64,000 nucleotides of DNA from Azospirillum halopraeferens DSM 3675 (GCF_000429625.1 NZ_AUCF01000015.1:1-64000), one strand, 5' to 3'; positions 24,487 to 34,095 are shown, numbered from the stretch's first letter. Translations and numbers: made by a program. The notes: generated by a model not told the origin, from the letters alone.

Positions 24487-24741
24487 ATGAGGCTCGAACT
24501 CCATAAGCAGGTCGTCAAGGCTCTCGGCCGCGTCCAGCCCAAGCTGGCGCAGGCCATTCTCTCCGACCTGAAGGCGATCGCCGCCGAGCCCTTTGGGCGG
24601 CATCCGAACGTCAAGGCGCTGCGGGACCGGCCGGACTATTTCCGGTATCGGCACGCGGGCTGGCGGGTGCTGTACCGCATCGACCGCAACGCAGACACCA
24701 TGTTCGCGGAGCACATGGATACCAGAGGGGACATTTACTGA
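24487..24741 (+). CDS. RelE/ParE-family toxin
   Basis: The ATG at 24487 gives an 84-residue protein, the usual RelE size, starting MRLELHKQVVKALGRVQPKL; a longer TTG start would add nine residues with no gain. Family landmarks are the helix LAQAILSDLKAIAAEPFGRH, PNVKALRDRPDYFRYRHAGW, then RVLYRIDRNADTMF and the ending RGDIY. RelE toxins cleave mRNA at the ribosome, while ParE relatives poison gyrase; RGDIY at the end with RYRHAGWRVLYRID favours RelE. Its stop overlaps the antitoxin start by one base (TGATG), so they are coupled. Toxin before antitoxin is the HigBA-type order. Confidence 0.85.
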   Translation: MRLELHKQVVKALGRVQPKLAQAILSDLKAIAAEPFGRHPNVKALRDRPDYFRYRHAGWRVLYRIDRNADTMFAEHMDTRGDIY

Positions 24742-25130
24742 TGGCCGAACGCATCACCATCGACCGCTCCGAGTACGACGCGCTGCTGGGCCGGGTAGCC
24801 GCACTGGAGCACGAGTTGGACGCCCGAGACGCCGACCTGCTGGACGAGGCGGCGAAAGAAGCGGCCGCGGGTACCCGCGACTACCTGCCCGTCGAGGCTA
24901 TGGAGCGCATCCTGGCCGGCGAGCACCCGTTGCGAGTCTGGCGCGAAGAGCGCGGGCTCACTCCCCGGGCGCTTGCCGACCGCGCCGGCATCGGCCGCAG
25001 CTACCTGGTGGAGATCGAGACTCGCCGCAAGCCGGGATCCGTCGCGGCCTACCGTCGACTGGCGGACGCCCTCAGCCTCACCGTCGACGACCTTTTGCCG
25101 CCGGACGCCGGCGACCGTGCCGAGCACTGA
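24741..25130 (+). CDS. XRE-family antitoxin
   Basis: The 129-residue protein has two parts. Residues 1-50 (ITIDRSEYDALLGRVAALEH, then ELDARDADLLDEAAKEAAAG) resemble a helical toxin-binding region. Residues about 65-120 form an XRE helix-turn-helix (LRVWREERGLTPRALADRAG, IGRSYLVEIETRRKPGSVAA, then LADALSLTVDDLLP). It would neutralise the RelE-type toxin encoded just upstream and repress the operon. GC is higher than in SIR2-HerA, so the two modules may have come separately. The aminotransferase gene tail begins about 30 bases beyond the stop. Confidence 0.87.
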   Translation: MAERITIDRSEYDALLGRVAALEHELDARDADLLDEAAKEAAAGTRDYLPVEAMERILAGEHPLRVWREERGLTPRALADRAGIGRSYLVEIETRRKPGSVAAYRRLADALSLTVDDLLPPDAGDRAEH

Positions 25131-25248
25131 ATCGTCCGGAAAAGGAGAGTATGATTCCGAAGACACCGGAACCGCGCCCCCAATCAGCCCCCCGGCAGCA
25201 CAACACAAGCGGGGAGGCGCGGCCCGGCCGCGCCTCCCTTGCTCCCCG

Positions 25249-26493
<1,245 letters not shown>

Positions 26494-26594
26494 TCAGTGG
26501 TGGACGGGAAAAGCGTCGGACCTTACTGCCGCCGGATTGGGCATGCAAGCGGGTGCCGGCGGCCCGGCAACGGTTTCGCGGCCCCCCGTGGCCG

Positions 26595-28736
26595 TCATGC
26601 CATGGCGGCGGTGCCGGGCGCCCCGGCCGACGGTTCCGGTTCCGGCTCAGCCGCCCCCGCCGCCGCTGCCTGCTCTTCCAGCACGCGCGGCAGGCGCAGC
26701 GTGAAGGTGACGCCGCGCCCCGGCCCGCTGGCCACCGTCACCTTGCCGTGCAGCGAGCCGGTGACGATGTTGTGCACGATGTTGAGCCCCAGGCCGGAGC
26801 TGCCGGCGCCGCGGCGGGTCGTGAAAAAGGGATCGAAGATCTTCGACAGGTGGTCGGGCGCGATGCCCCGCCCGTCGTCGCCGTAGACCACCTCCACCAC
26901 CTCCGGCTCCGGCACGCGCACCGTGATCCGCAGCAGCCCGGACACCCCCTCGTCATAGGCGTGGACGATGGAGTTCATCACCAGGTTGGTCACCACCTGG
27001 GACAGCAGTCCGGGATAGCCCACCATTTCCACCCCGTCGGGGCAGTCCACCTCGATGCGGTGCGGCGTCTTGCGCAGGGTCGGCGACAGGCTGACGACGA
27101 TGTCCTCCAGATAGCGCTTCAGGGCGAAGGGGCGCAGCACCTCCGCCGTGCGGTCGGTGGCGACCAGCTTGAAGCTCTGGATCAGGGCGGAGGCGCGCTC
27201 CATGTTGTGCAGCAGCAGCCGCGCCGCCTCGTCCGCCATGTCGAAATAGCCGACCAGGTCGGCCCGCTTCAGCTTGCCGTCGCGCAGCATCTCCGCCGTG
27301 GCGTGGGTGCGGTCGGCCAGGTGCGAGGCGGCGGTCACCGCCACCCCCACCGGCGTGTTGATCTCGTGCGCCACGCCGGCCACCAGCGCCCCCAGCGACG
27401 CCAGCTTTTCCGAACGCACCAGCTCCGCCTGCGCCCGGTTGAGGCTCTCCAGCGTCTCCTGAAGGTCGCGGTTGGCGCGCTTGAGGGCGCGGGTGCGCTC
27501 CTCCACCTGCTGCTCCAGGATGGCGCGGGCCCGGCGGTGCAGGGTGATGTCGCGCCCGGTGCCGCGGTAGCCGGCGAACCCGCCGCCGGCATCGAAGACC
27601 GGCAGGCCGGCCAGCCGGGCGAAGCGCTCCGCCCCCTCGGCGTCGCGCCACGTCACGTCGAACTCGTGCACCGGCCGGCGCTGGCGCAGCCGCTCCATGA
27701 AGGGGGCCCAGCCGCCCTCCTCCGCCGCGTCCACCCCCAGCTCGTCGGCGCGCCGGCCCAGCGGTGACACCACCGGGCGCACCAGCTCGACGAAGCGGTC
27801 CGACACGGCCACGTAGCGCAGCGCCTCGTCCAGCTCCCAGTACCAGTCCGACGCGGCGGCGGCGAAGTCGCGGAACCGCGACTCGCTGCGGCGCAGCTCC
27901 GCCTCCATGCGGTCGCGCTGGCGGGCCCGCTGGTCCAGGTCGCCGGCCATGGCGTTGACGCCGCTCTCCAGATGGCCCAGCTCGTCCACCCCCACGTCCA
28001 GCGCCGGCACGTCCTTCTCGCCCGCCCCGATGCGCCGCACGAACCCGACCAGCCGGCCGATGCGCCGCAGCACCGTCACCTTGAAGGCCAGGAACAGCAT
28101 CGCCGACGTCAGCACCACGCACAGCAGCGAGGCGAGCGCGACGTGGGCCGCCACCGCCGCCTTCTGTTCCGTCACGCCGGTGGTGTTGACGCGGATGTAG
28201 GCGAACAGGGTCGGCACGTCGGCCCCGCGCACGTAGAGCGGGGTGACCGCCACCAGGGAGGTGTGGCCGTCCTCCGTCACCTCGGCCAGCGTCGGCCCGC
28301 GCGCCGCCGGCGAGAACCACTCCGGGTCCAGGGCGTGAAGCTGGCGGATGTCGCGGCCGAGCTGCCCGGGGTCGAGGGCGTGGAAGACGTTCCAGTTGGC
28401 GCCCACCACCATGCCCTCCTCCAGCTCCTGACCGATCAGGTCGGTCAGGATGGCGCGGTCGGCGACGGCGTCATAGGCCAGGACGCCGCTGGCCATCAGC
28501 TCTCCCGGCACGGTGATGCGGTCGCGCAGGCGGCGGTCCACCTCGTCGGACAGGCGCTGCACCGCATAGCCGCCGATGAAGGCCAGCACCACCACCTCCA
28601 CCGCCACGACGGTGGCACCGATGCGGAAGGCCAGGCTGCGCAGCAGGCGCCGCAGGGCGCCCGCCGGCCGGCCCCCCGCCCCGGCGGACCGGGCCGGGGA
28701 AGCGGCGGGAGCGGTGTCCAGGGCACCGGCGGTCAT
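26595..28736 (-). CDS. membrane sensor histidine kinase (HAMP-PAS-HisKA-HATPase)
   Basis: The 713-residue kinase starts at an ATG overlapping the stop of the binding-protein gene. Order: N-terminal tail, membrane helix (about 37-60), periplasmic sensor of about 130 residues, a second helix (HVALASLLCVVLTSAMLFLA), HAMP, PAS (SDWYWELDEALRYVAVSD), a coiled coil, the phospho-acceptor box with His in AGVAHEINTPVGV, and an ATPase domain with GDDGRGIAPDHLSKIFDPFF and GSSGLGLNIVHNIV. No response regulator gene is adjacent. It forms a two-gene operon with a family 5 solute-binding protein, which probably delivers its ligand. Confidence 0.93.
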   Translation of the reverse strand: MTAGALDTAPAASPARSAGAGGRPAGALRRLLRSLAFRIGATVVAVEVVVLAFIGGYAVQRLSDEVDRRLRDRITVPGELMASGVLAYDAVADRAILTDLIGQELEEGMVVGANWNVFHALDPGQLGRDIRQLHALDPEWFSPAARGPTLAEVTEDGHTSLVAVTPLYVRGADVPTLFAYIRVNTTGVTEQKAAVAAHVALASLLCVVLTSAMLFLAFKVTVLRRIGRLVGFVRRIGAGEKDVPALDVGVDELGHLESGVNAMAGDLDQRARQRDRMEAELRRSESRFRDFAAAASDWYWELDEALRYVAVSDRFVELVRPVVSPLGRRADELGVDAAEEGGWAPFMERLRQRRPVHEFDVTWRDAEGAERFARLAGLPVFDAGGGFAGYRGTGRDITLHRRARAILEQQVEERTRALKRANRDLQETLESLNRAQAELVRSEKLASLGALVAGVAHEINTPVGVAVTAASHLADRTHATAEMLRDGKLKRADLVGYFDMADEAARLLLHNMERASALIQSFKLVATDRTAEVLRPFALKRYLEDIVVSLSPTLRKTPHRIEVDCPDGVEMVGYPGLLSQVVTNLVMNSIVHAYDEGVSGLLRITVRVPEPEVVEVVYGDDGRGIAPDHLSKIFDPFFTTRRGAGSSGLGLNIVHNIVTGSLHGKVTVASGPGRGVTFTLRLPRVLEEQAAAAGAAEPEPEPSAGAPGTAAMA

Positions 28737-30790
28737 GGCGTCACCAGAAAATACTGCGGCGGGTTGGTGGGGCCGGGCGACGGGTAGGGCCAGGCGTCGG
28801 TCAGGGCGCGCGGCACGTTGCGGAACGCCGTGCGGACCACGCCGGCGTTGCCGGGTACGATGGCGACGCCGATGGCGAAGAACTCGTCGGCGGCGATCTC
28901 CAGCACCTCGCGCATCAGCCGTTCCTGCGCCTCGGGGTCGGTGGTTTCGGCGATGCGGCGGTACAGCGCCACCTGGCGCTGCACGGCCGGCGGCGGCACT
29001 TCGGCGCCCGCGGCGGCGGGGTCGCCGTACCACAGGGCCCAGGCGGGAGCGACCTGGGAATCGGGAAAGCAGGGAATGAAGGCGTAGGCGTCGAACACCG
29101 CGTCCATGCCGCCGTCGCCGTAGCCGACCGCGGCGTCGAAGCGGTTTTCGCGAATGCGTTCCACCAGATCGCGCCGCGACACCGGGGTCACCGTGGCGTC
29201 GACGCCGATGGCGCGCCACTGGCGGCTCACCACCGCCACGGCCTCGGCGTGGTGGGTGCGGTCGGCGCGCACCAGCACGGTGAAGGACAGCCGCCGCCCG
29301 CCCGGCAGCAGGCGCACCCCGTCGCGATCGCGCGCCCCCAGCCCCTCGGCGTCGAGCCGGCGCGACGCCTCCTGCGGATCGTGCTCCAGGTGCTGGCGGG
29401 CCAGCCGCTCCAGATAGAAGCGCGACTCCGGGCGCGGTGCCATCTGGTAGGGTTCGCCGCGGCCGCCGAACACGGCGTCCAGCACGGCGCGCCGGTCGAT
29501 GGCCAGCGACAGCGCGATGCGGATGTCGCGGTCGGCGAAGACCGCGCGCAGGGCCGGGTCGGCGTGGGTCAGGTTGAGGACCAGCGGCACCGTGTTGCTG
29601 TCCGACGGCTGCACCGGCAGCGGCCGGTAATCCTTGGCGAACAGCGGCTCCAGCAGCGGCTGCATGCCGGGGGCGACGACGTGGCGCGTCTGCAGGTCGA
29701 TCCGGCCGTCGCTCAGGAGGCGGGCGAACACCGCCTCGGACGGGGCGGTGTGGACCTCCACCCGGTCGATGTAGGGAAGCTGCTGCCCCGCCGCGTCCAC
29801 CTTCCAGTAATAGGGGTTGCGCTCCGCCACCAGGCGGGGCGGCTCCCCCGGCTCCAGGCGGTCGACCACCCAGGCGTGCAGCGTCGGGATGCGGGCCGCG
29901 GCCTGCGCGGCGTCCGGCGGCCCGTCCGGCCGGCGGCGCAGCAGCGAGGCGGCGTCGGAGCGGCTCAGGTAGGTGCCGGCGCGCAGATGGAACAGCTCCG
30001 TCCAGCCGGCGGCCCCGGCGGCCTCCACCTCCGCGGCGATGCCGTCGGGGTTGTGGCGCCGGTGATAGCGGGCCAGGGCGTGGCGCGGGTAGTCGGTGGC
30101 GCCCCGCCATTCCTGGCCCGACGCCAGGGCGGCGACGAACAGGCTGTTGGGTTTGGCGAACACGAATCGCACGGTGTGGGGGTCCGGCACCTCCAGCCGC
30201 ACCCCGTCGGGGCCGGAGGGCAGCCAGCGCGGCGGGCGCGGCGTCAGTTCGGGATCGCACAGAACGTCCTCGAACCAGAAGCGCACGTCCTCGGCCGTGA
30301 AGGGCACGCCGTCGGACCAGCGCAGGCCCGGCCGCAGGTGGAACGTGACCGAGCGCGCATCGTCCGCAACCCGGAACGACTGCGCCACGTTGGGCACCAC
30401 CCGGCGCCACGCGGGGTCCCAGCGCACCAGCGGCTCATAGCCGACGGTGCGGTACACCAGCAGCCCGTCGCCGTCGCCCACCATGGCCATCCGCCAGACG
30501 CCACCGTAGGCACCGATGTGTTCCTCCACCGGAATAAGCAGCGGGTTGCCGGGCAGCCGGTCCTCCACCGCGGGCAGCAGGCCGCGGGCGGCCCGCTCGG
30601 CCAGGTCCGGCGCCTCGCGGTAGAAGGGCGCCGCACCGGCCCCCGCCATGGAGAGGATCAGGACAAGAAGGAGGGTCAGGGCCGTGACCGCCGCCGGCAG
30701 GGCCCGCACCGTCGCCGGGGCACCGCTGCGCCGGGTGGCGCAACGGCCGGTCGCGGACCGGGACGGCGATGGGGGCGCACTCGGCGGCAT
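28733..30790 (-). CDS. family 5 (peptide/oligopeptide-type) solute-binding protein
   Basis: The long frame starts at an ATG at 30790, but a GTG at 30709 would give a neater signal peptide (RALPAAVTALTLLLVLILSM) and may be the true start. The mature protein has SBP_bac_5 features: YEPLVRWDP, FHLRPGLRWSDGVPFTAEDV, VRFVFAKPNSLFVAALASG, and DIRIALSLAIDRRAVLDAVF. Such proteins usually bind peptides or similar solutes for an ABC importer. No permease or ATPase genes are present; the only partner is the overlapping histidine kinase gene, so signalling is the likely job. Confidence 0.9.
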   Translation of the reverse strand: MPPSAPPSPSRSATGRCATRRSGAPATVRALPAAVTALTLLLVLILSMAGAGAAPFYREAPDLAERAARGLLPAVEDRLPGNPLLIPVEEHIGAYGGVWRMAMVGDGDGLLVYRTVGYEPLVRWDPAWRRVVPNVAQSFRVADDARSVTFHLRPGLRWSDGVPFTAEDVRFWFEDVLCDPELTPRPPRWLPSGPDGVRLEVPDPHTVRFVFAKPNSLFVAALASGQEWRGATDYPRHALARYHRRHNPDGIAAEVEAAGAAGWTELFHLRAGTYLSRSDAASLLRRRPDGPPDAAQAAARIPTLHAWVVDRLEPGEPPRLVAERNPYYWKVDAAGQQLPYIDRVEVHTAPSEAVFARLLSDGRIDLQTRHVVAPGMQPLLEPLFAKDYRPLPVQPSDSNTVPLVLNLTHADPALRAVFADRDIRIALSLAIDRRAVLDAVFGGRGEPYQMAPRPESRFYLERLARQHLEHDPQEASRRLDAEGLGARDRDGVRLLPGGRRLSFTVLVRADRTHHAEAVAVVSRQWRAIGVDATVTPVSRRDLVERIRENRFDAAVGYGDGGMDAVFDAYAFIPCFPDSQVAPAWALWYGDPAAAGAEVPPPAVQRQVALYRRIAETTDPEAQERLMREVLEIAADEFFAIGVAIVPGNAGVVRTAFRNVPRALTDAWPYPSPGPTNPPQYFLVTP

Positions 30791-30921
30791 GGACGGTTCG
30801 CTCCGGCGGTTCCGGCCTCTGCGGTAGTGGTATCATGAAGCGCCACACGGCGAAAGCGGATCACCGCCCGCCCTTTCCCGTCAATGCGGTGCAGCATGGC
30901 GTCGCAGCGGGGCCGGACGCC

Positions 30922-30951
30922 TTGACACACCGGACTCCCGCGGTGTGTAAG
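30922..30951 (+). promoter_or_regulatory. predicted cytochrome c' promoter with internal operator
   Basis: TTGACA (30922-30927) and TGTAAG (30946-30951) are spaced by 18 bases. An inverted repeat ACACACC-N10-GGTGTGT (30925-30931 and 30942-30948) overlaps both elements, as a repressor site would. It lies 35 bases before the cytochrome c' start codon. Confidence 0.5.
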
Positions 30952-30985
30952 TGAGCATCCGCTAATTCATGAATCGAGGTTCCCG

Positions 30986-31423
30986 ATGCTCCCCCGCATC
31001 ACGCTGACCGCCGCCGCTCTCCTGATCGCCGGTGCCATGGGCACCGCCCTGGCCGACGGCGACATCGTCAAGACGCGCAAGGACGGCTTCGAGGCGAACA
31101 AGAAGGCCATGGGCGCCGTCAAGACCATCCTGGAAAAGGGTGAGGGCCTCGCCGCCGTCGGCGAGCACGCCCGCATGATGACCAGCTTCGCGGCCACCAT
31201 CCCGACCCTGTTCCCGGCCGGCTCCGAGTCCGGCGACACCGACGCGCGTCCGGCGGTGTGGACGAACTTCGACGATTTCACCGCCCGGGCGAAGGCGTTC
31301 GAGACCGCCGCCAAAGCCCTGGAGGACGCCGCCGCCGCCGGCGACAAGGCCGCCGTGGGCAAGCAGTTCGCCGCCGTGGGTGCCAGCTGCAAGGCGTGCC
31401 ACCAGGACTACAAGAAGGATTGA
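30986..31423 (+). CDS. cytochrome c' family protein
   Basis: The 145-residue protein has a signal peptide (cleaved after ALAD region, about residue 23) and a single haem c site near the C terminus, CKACH in GASCKACHQDYKKD. A C-terminal CxxCH followed by a YKKD/YRKK tail and an otherwise four-helix sequence is the cytochrome c'/c556 pattern. These periplasmic proteins bind NO or transfer electrons. A cytochrome b561 gene converges from the other side, and pairing of these two is common. The stop codon is the first base of structured repeat copy 2. Confidence 0.92.
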   Translation: MLPRITLTAAALLIAGAMGTALADGDIVKTRKDGFEANKKAMGAVKTILEKGEGLAAVGEHARMMTSFAATIPTLFPAGSESGDTDARPAVWTNFDDFTARAKAFETAAKALEDAAAAGDKAAVGKQFAAVGASCKACHQDYKKD

Positions 31424-31540
31424 TACGGCCGGAAAATGATCACTTCCATCATTTTCCGGCCGTGAAACCCGGCAGATCAATGCCTTGGCATTGATCGAAA
31501 GGGTCATACCAACGGCACCCTTCAGGTGCCGTTGGTATGA
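31423..31540 (+). repeat. three-hairpin intergenic repeat, copy 2
   Basis: Same architecture as at 2715 and 57898. Hairpin I here is ACGGCCGGAAAATGAT paired with ATCATTTTCCGGCCGT; hairpin II is identical to the other copies; hairpin III is ATACCAACGGCACC paired with GGTGCCGTTGGTAT. The stems differ from the other copies on both sides at once, so pairing is kept. The unit begins within the cytochrome c' stop codon and lies between two convergent genes. Confidence 0.92.
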
Positions 31541-31601
31541 TGCCGGCGCCCCCCGCGGGGGGCGCACCGGTCTGCACGGCCGGGGACGGGCGCCGGCACC
31601 G

Positions 31602-32288
31602 TCACCCGGCCAGATTCACCACCGCCGCCACGACCGCCGCCGCCACGGCCAGCGCCAGCAGCGCCACCACCGCGGGCGTGCGGCGCGGCGGGTCGACGAC
31701 CCGGTCCGCCGCCACCGCCTTGCGGCCGGTCAGCATGGGCAGCACCAGATTCTCCCCCTTCACCACGCGGTAGAGGGCGATGGCCGCCACGTGCAGGGCG
31801 ACCAGGATGACCAGCGCGTCGATGGCGACGCGGTGCACCGTGCTCAGCGTCTTGACCAGCGACGCCGACACCAGCCCGACCAGCGGGCCGTCGGTGAAGA
31901 TGTCGTCGGTCGTGAACAGGCCGGTGGTCGCCTGGGCCAGCAGCAGGGCCAGCATCACCACCACCATCGCCCCGCCCAGCGGGTTGTGGCCGAGCGCCGG
32001 CGGCTCCGCCCCGTCGCCCCGCAAGCCCCGCACATAGGCCAGCATGGCGCCGGGCCCCCTGACGAAATCGGCGAAACGCGCGGTCCGGCTGCCGATGACA
32101 CCCCAGATCAGGCGGAACAGCACCAGCGTCAGGATGGCGTAGCCCACGATGAAGTGCACGTCCATGTGACCGCGCTTGCCCGAAACGAACGCCACCACCA
32201 CCAGGCCGGCAAGCAGCCAGTGAAAGGCGCGGGTCGGCAGGTCCCACACCAGGACCTGCCGGGTGGCACCCGGTTCCTGCCGAGGCAT
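31602..32288 (-). CDS. cytochrome b561 family membrane protein
   Basis: The start at 32288 (MPRQEPGATRQ) is preferred because AAGGA lies about nine bases before it; an ATG 18 bases further up is possible. Four membrane helices are visible, with candidate haem-ligand histidines in AFHWLLAGLVVVAF, VHFIVGYAILTLVLFRLIWG, STVHRVAIDALVI and LVALHVAAIALY. This is the bacterial b561 type that passes electrons between quinol and periplasmic cytochromes such as c'. It is convergent with the cytochrome c' gene across repeat copy 2. Confidence 0.9.
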   Translation of the reverse strand: MPRQEPGATRQVLVWDLPTRAFHWLLAGLVVVAFVSGKRGHMDVHFIVGYAILTLVLFRLIWGVIGSRTARFADFVRGPGAMLAYVRGLRGDGAEPPALGHNPLGGAMVVVMLALLLAQATTGLFTTDDIFTDGPLVGLVSASLVKTLSTVHRVAIDALVILVALHVAAIALYRVVKGENLVLPMLTGRKAVAADRVVDPPRRTPAVVALLALAVAAAVVAAVVNLAG

Positions 32289-32290
32289 AT

Positions 32291-32306
32291 ATGAGATCCT
32301 TCTCAT
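32291..32306. promoter_or_regulatory. candidate operator at the b561 start
   Basis: A perfect inverted repeat ATGAGA-N4-TCTCAT lies two bases upstream of the chosen cytochrome b561 start codon. It would let a dimeric regulator block transcription or ribosome access. It has some resemblance to iron-regulator sites but is not a clear match. Confidence 0.35.
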
Positions 32307-32482
32307 GTTTCAGAGGCACAAGCATGCCCGAAACCGGCCGATCGGCCCCATGCGGCATATGCGCCGCCCCGCGATTTCCCGTGTCCCCGCAAAACACGAT
32401 GCCGGTGCCATCAACGGGCTTGAAGGCTGACGGGCAGGGCGGATATGACCGGTTGAATTTATCGCCAATAAAGGACGCGCCC

Positions 32483-32737
32483 ATGCCTGACAAGCAGCTT
32501 CTCCATCTCGTCTTCGGCGGCGAACTGGTCCGTCCCGACAGCCAACAGTTCGTCGACCCGACGAAACTGCATGTGGTCGGGATCTTCCCGAACTACGATC
32601 TGGCGTACAAGGCATGGCGCGCCGCAACCGGCGCCACCATCGACGACGCCCACCAGCGCTATTTCATCGTGCACCTGCACCGCCTGATGGACCCGACGGA
32701 CGGCAGCCACGGCCACGACGACGATCACGGGCACTGA
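32483..32737 (+). CDS. DUF4170 family small protein
   Basis: The ATG at 32483 follows AAGGA and starts the natural N terminus MPDKQLLHLVFGGELVRPDS; a longer frame upstream is not supported. The 84-residue protein matches the small alphaproteobacterial DUF4170 family: FGGEL, then HVVGIFPNYDLAYKAWRAAT, then DDAHQRYFIVHLHRLMDP. The His-Asp tail (GSHGHDDDHGH) is probably a lineage extension and could bind metal. The family's function is unknown. It is read in the same direction as the phosphoesterase gene 82 bases downstream. Confidence 0.88.
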   Translation: MPDKQLLHLVFGGELVRPDSQQFVDPTKLHVVGIFPNYDLAYKAWRAATGATIDDAHQRYFIVHLHRLMDPTDGSHGHDDDHGH

Positions 32738-32819
32738 ACGGCGCCGGCGGTGAACGGCCGGCCGGGCGCCGCCGTTTCAGGAAGCATGCTTCCCGAACGG
32801 CACGCGAGACGGACGACCG

Positions 32820-33350
32820 ATGAGGGTATTCTTCACCGCCGACACCCACTTCGGCCATGCCGGCGCCATCAGCCGCTTCCGGCGGCCCTTCACCGGTGTG
32901 GCGGAAATGGACGAGGCGATGGTGGCGCGCTGGAACGCCACCGTCGCCCCCGATGACACGGTCTGGCACCTCGGCGACTTCGCGCTGCGCCGCGCGCCCG
33001 ACGCCATGGCGGCCCTGCTCGACCGGCTCAACGGCGTCAAACACCTGATCGCCGGCAACAACGACGGTCCCGCCACCCGCGCCCTGCCCGGCTGGGAGAG
33101 CGTGGCCGACTATGCGGAGATGGTGGTCGACGACACCCGCCTGGTCCTGTGCCACTACGCCTTCCGCACCTGGAACGGCATGTACCGCGGCGCCCTCAAC
33201 CTGCACGGCCACAGCCACGGCCAGCTCAAGGGCATGACCCGGCAGTACGACGTGGGCGTCGATGTCCGCGACTTCCGCCCCGTCACGGTGGCGGACCTGA
33301 CGGCGCGGCTTCGCCGCGGCCGGACTCCGCCTGGCCCCGCCCGGCGGTGA
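32820..33350 (+). CDS. calcineurin-like metallophosphoesterase
   Basis: The 176-residue protein carries the dimetal phosphoesterase motifs in order: FFTADTHFGH, WHLGDFAL, LIAGNNDGP, LCHYAF and NLHGHSHG. It belongs to the short cytosolic group often annotated as YfcE/MJ0936-like or phage-type phosphoesterase. Substrate is unknown. The gene's 3' end overlaps the convergent methyltransferase gene by 68 bases, unusually long for two genes with conserved domains. The overlap falls in the low-complexity C-terminal tail of both proteins. Confidence 0.9.
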   Translation: MRVFFTADTHFGHAGAISRFRRPFTGVAEMDEAMVARWNATVAPDDTVWHLGDFALRRAPDAMAALLDRLNGVKHLIAGNNDGPATRALPGWESVADYAEMVVDDTRLVLCHYAFRTWNGMYRGALNLHGHSHGQLKGMTRQYDVGVDVRDFRPVTVADLTARLRRGRTPPGPARR

Positions 33351-34095
33351 AGCGGGCGAACAGCGCCAGGCTGGCGGCCACGGTGGCGTTGAGGGATTCC
33401 ACCGCGCCGGTGGTGGGGACGGCCAGCCGCAGCGCCGGCAGGTCGGCGGGCACCCCCTGCCCTTCCTCCCCCAGCACCAGGCGCAGATCGCGCGGCCAGG
33501 CGAAGGCGGTCAGGTCGGTGCCGCCGGCGTCCAGCGCCACCAGCGGCCCGGCGGCGGTGTTCAGCGCCGGCCAGCGCGGCCCGCGCAGCAGCGTCAGGGC
33601 GAACTGGGCGTTGGCGGCACCGCGCAGGCACCGGGGGTGGAAGGGGTGGGCCGATTCCTCCAGCAGCACCACCCGCCCGGCGCCGAAGGCAGCGGCGCTG
33701 CGCAGCAGCGCCCCGAGGTTGCCGGGGTCGCTGAGGGCGACGACCAGCTCCAGCCCCTCGGGCGGGCGGGACAAGTCCACCGGCGCCATGGCCGGCACCG
33801 GCCCCAGCAGCAGCGGGAAGCCGGTCCCCGCCACGTCCAGGCGGCGGAACAGGGCGGGCGCGAGCTGCACCACCTCCATCCCCGGTGGCAGGCGCCAGCC
33901 GGCCACCCGCTCCGCCGCGTCGGTGAGAACGGCGGTGAAGCGGCCGGGGTGGGCGGCCAGGGCCTCCGGCACCGTCTTCAGGCCGGACAGCAGGAACTGC
34001 CCGTGCTTCTTCAGGCCGCGGCTCTCCAGCAGCGACTCCCACAGCCGGAAACGCGGGTTCTGCGGGCTTTCGATCAGCAGCGGCGGGCGGGACAT
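33283..34095 (-). CDS. SpoU/TrmH-family RNA 2'-O-methyltransferase
   Basis: The 270-residue protein has an N-terminal RNA-binding substrate domain (PQNPRFRLWESLLESRGLKK) and the C-terminal SPOUT knot. The three SpoU motifs are visible: DPGNLGALLRSAAAFGA, LVLGEEGQGVP and VESLNATVAASLALF. It methylates a ribose in rRNA or tRNA with S-adenosylmethionine; the exact nucleotide cannot be inferred. The C terminus past residue 245 is a Pro/Gly-rich tail lying in the overlap with the phosphoesterase gene. Confidence 0.92.
   Translation of the reverse strand: MSRPPLLIESPQNPRFRLWESLLESRGLKKHGQFLLSGLKTVPEALAAHPGRFTAVLTDAAERVAGWRLPPGMEVVQLAPALFRRLDVAGTGFPLLLGPVPAMAPVDLSRPPEGLELVVALSDPGNLGALLRSAAAFGAGRVVLLEESAHPFHPRCLRGAANAQFALTLLRGPRWPALNTAAGPLVALDAGGTDLTAFAWPRDLRLVLGEEGQGVPADLPALRLAVPTTGAVESLNATVAASLALFARFTAGRGQAESGRGEAAPSGPPP

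Noticed and set aside
26595..30410. A 1271-residue open frame spanning the kinase and binding-protein genes
   Set aside because: It is the kinase frame running on upstream through out-of-frame sequence of the binding-protein gene; the part beyond the kinase has no domain and the overlapping ATGA start explains the true gene.
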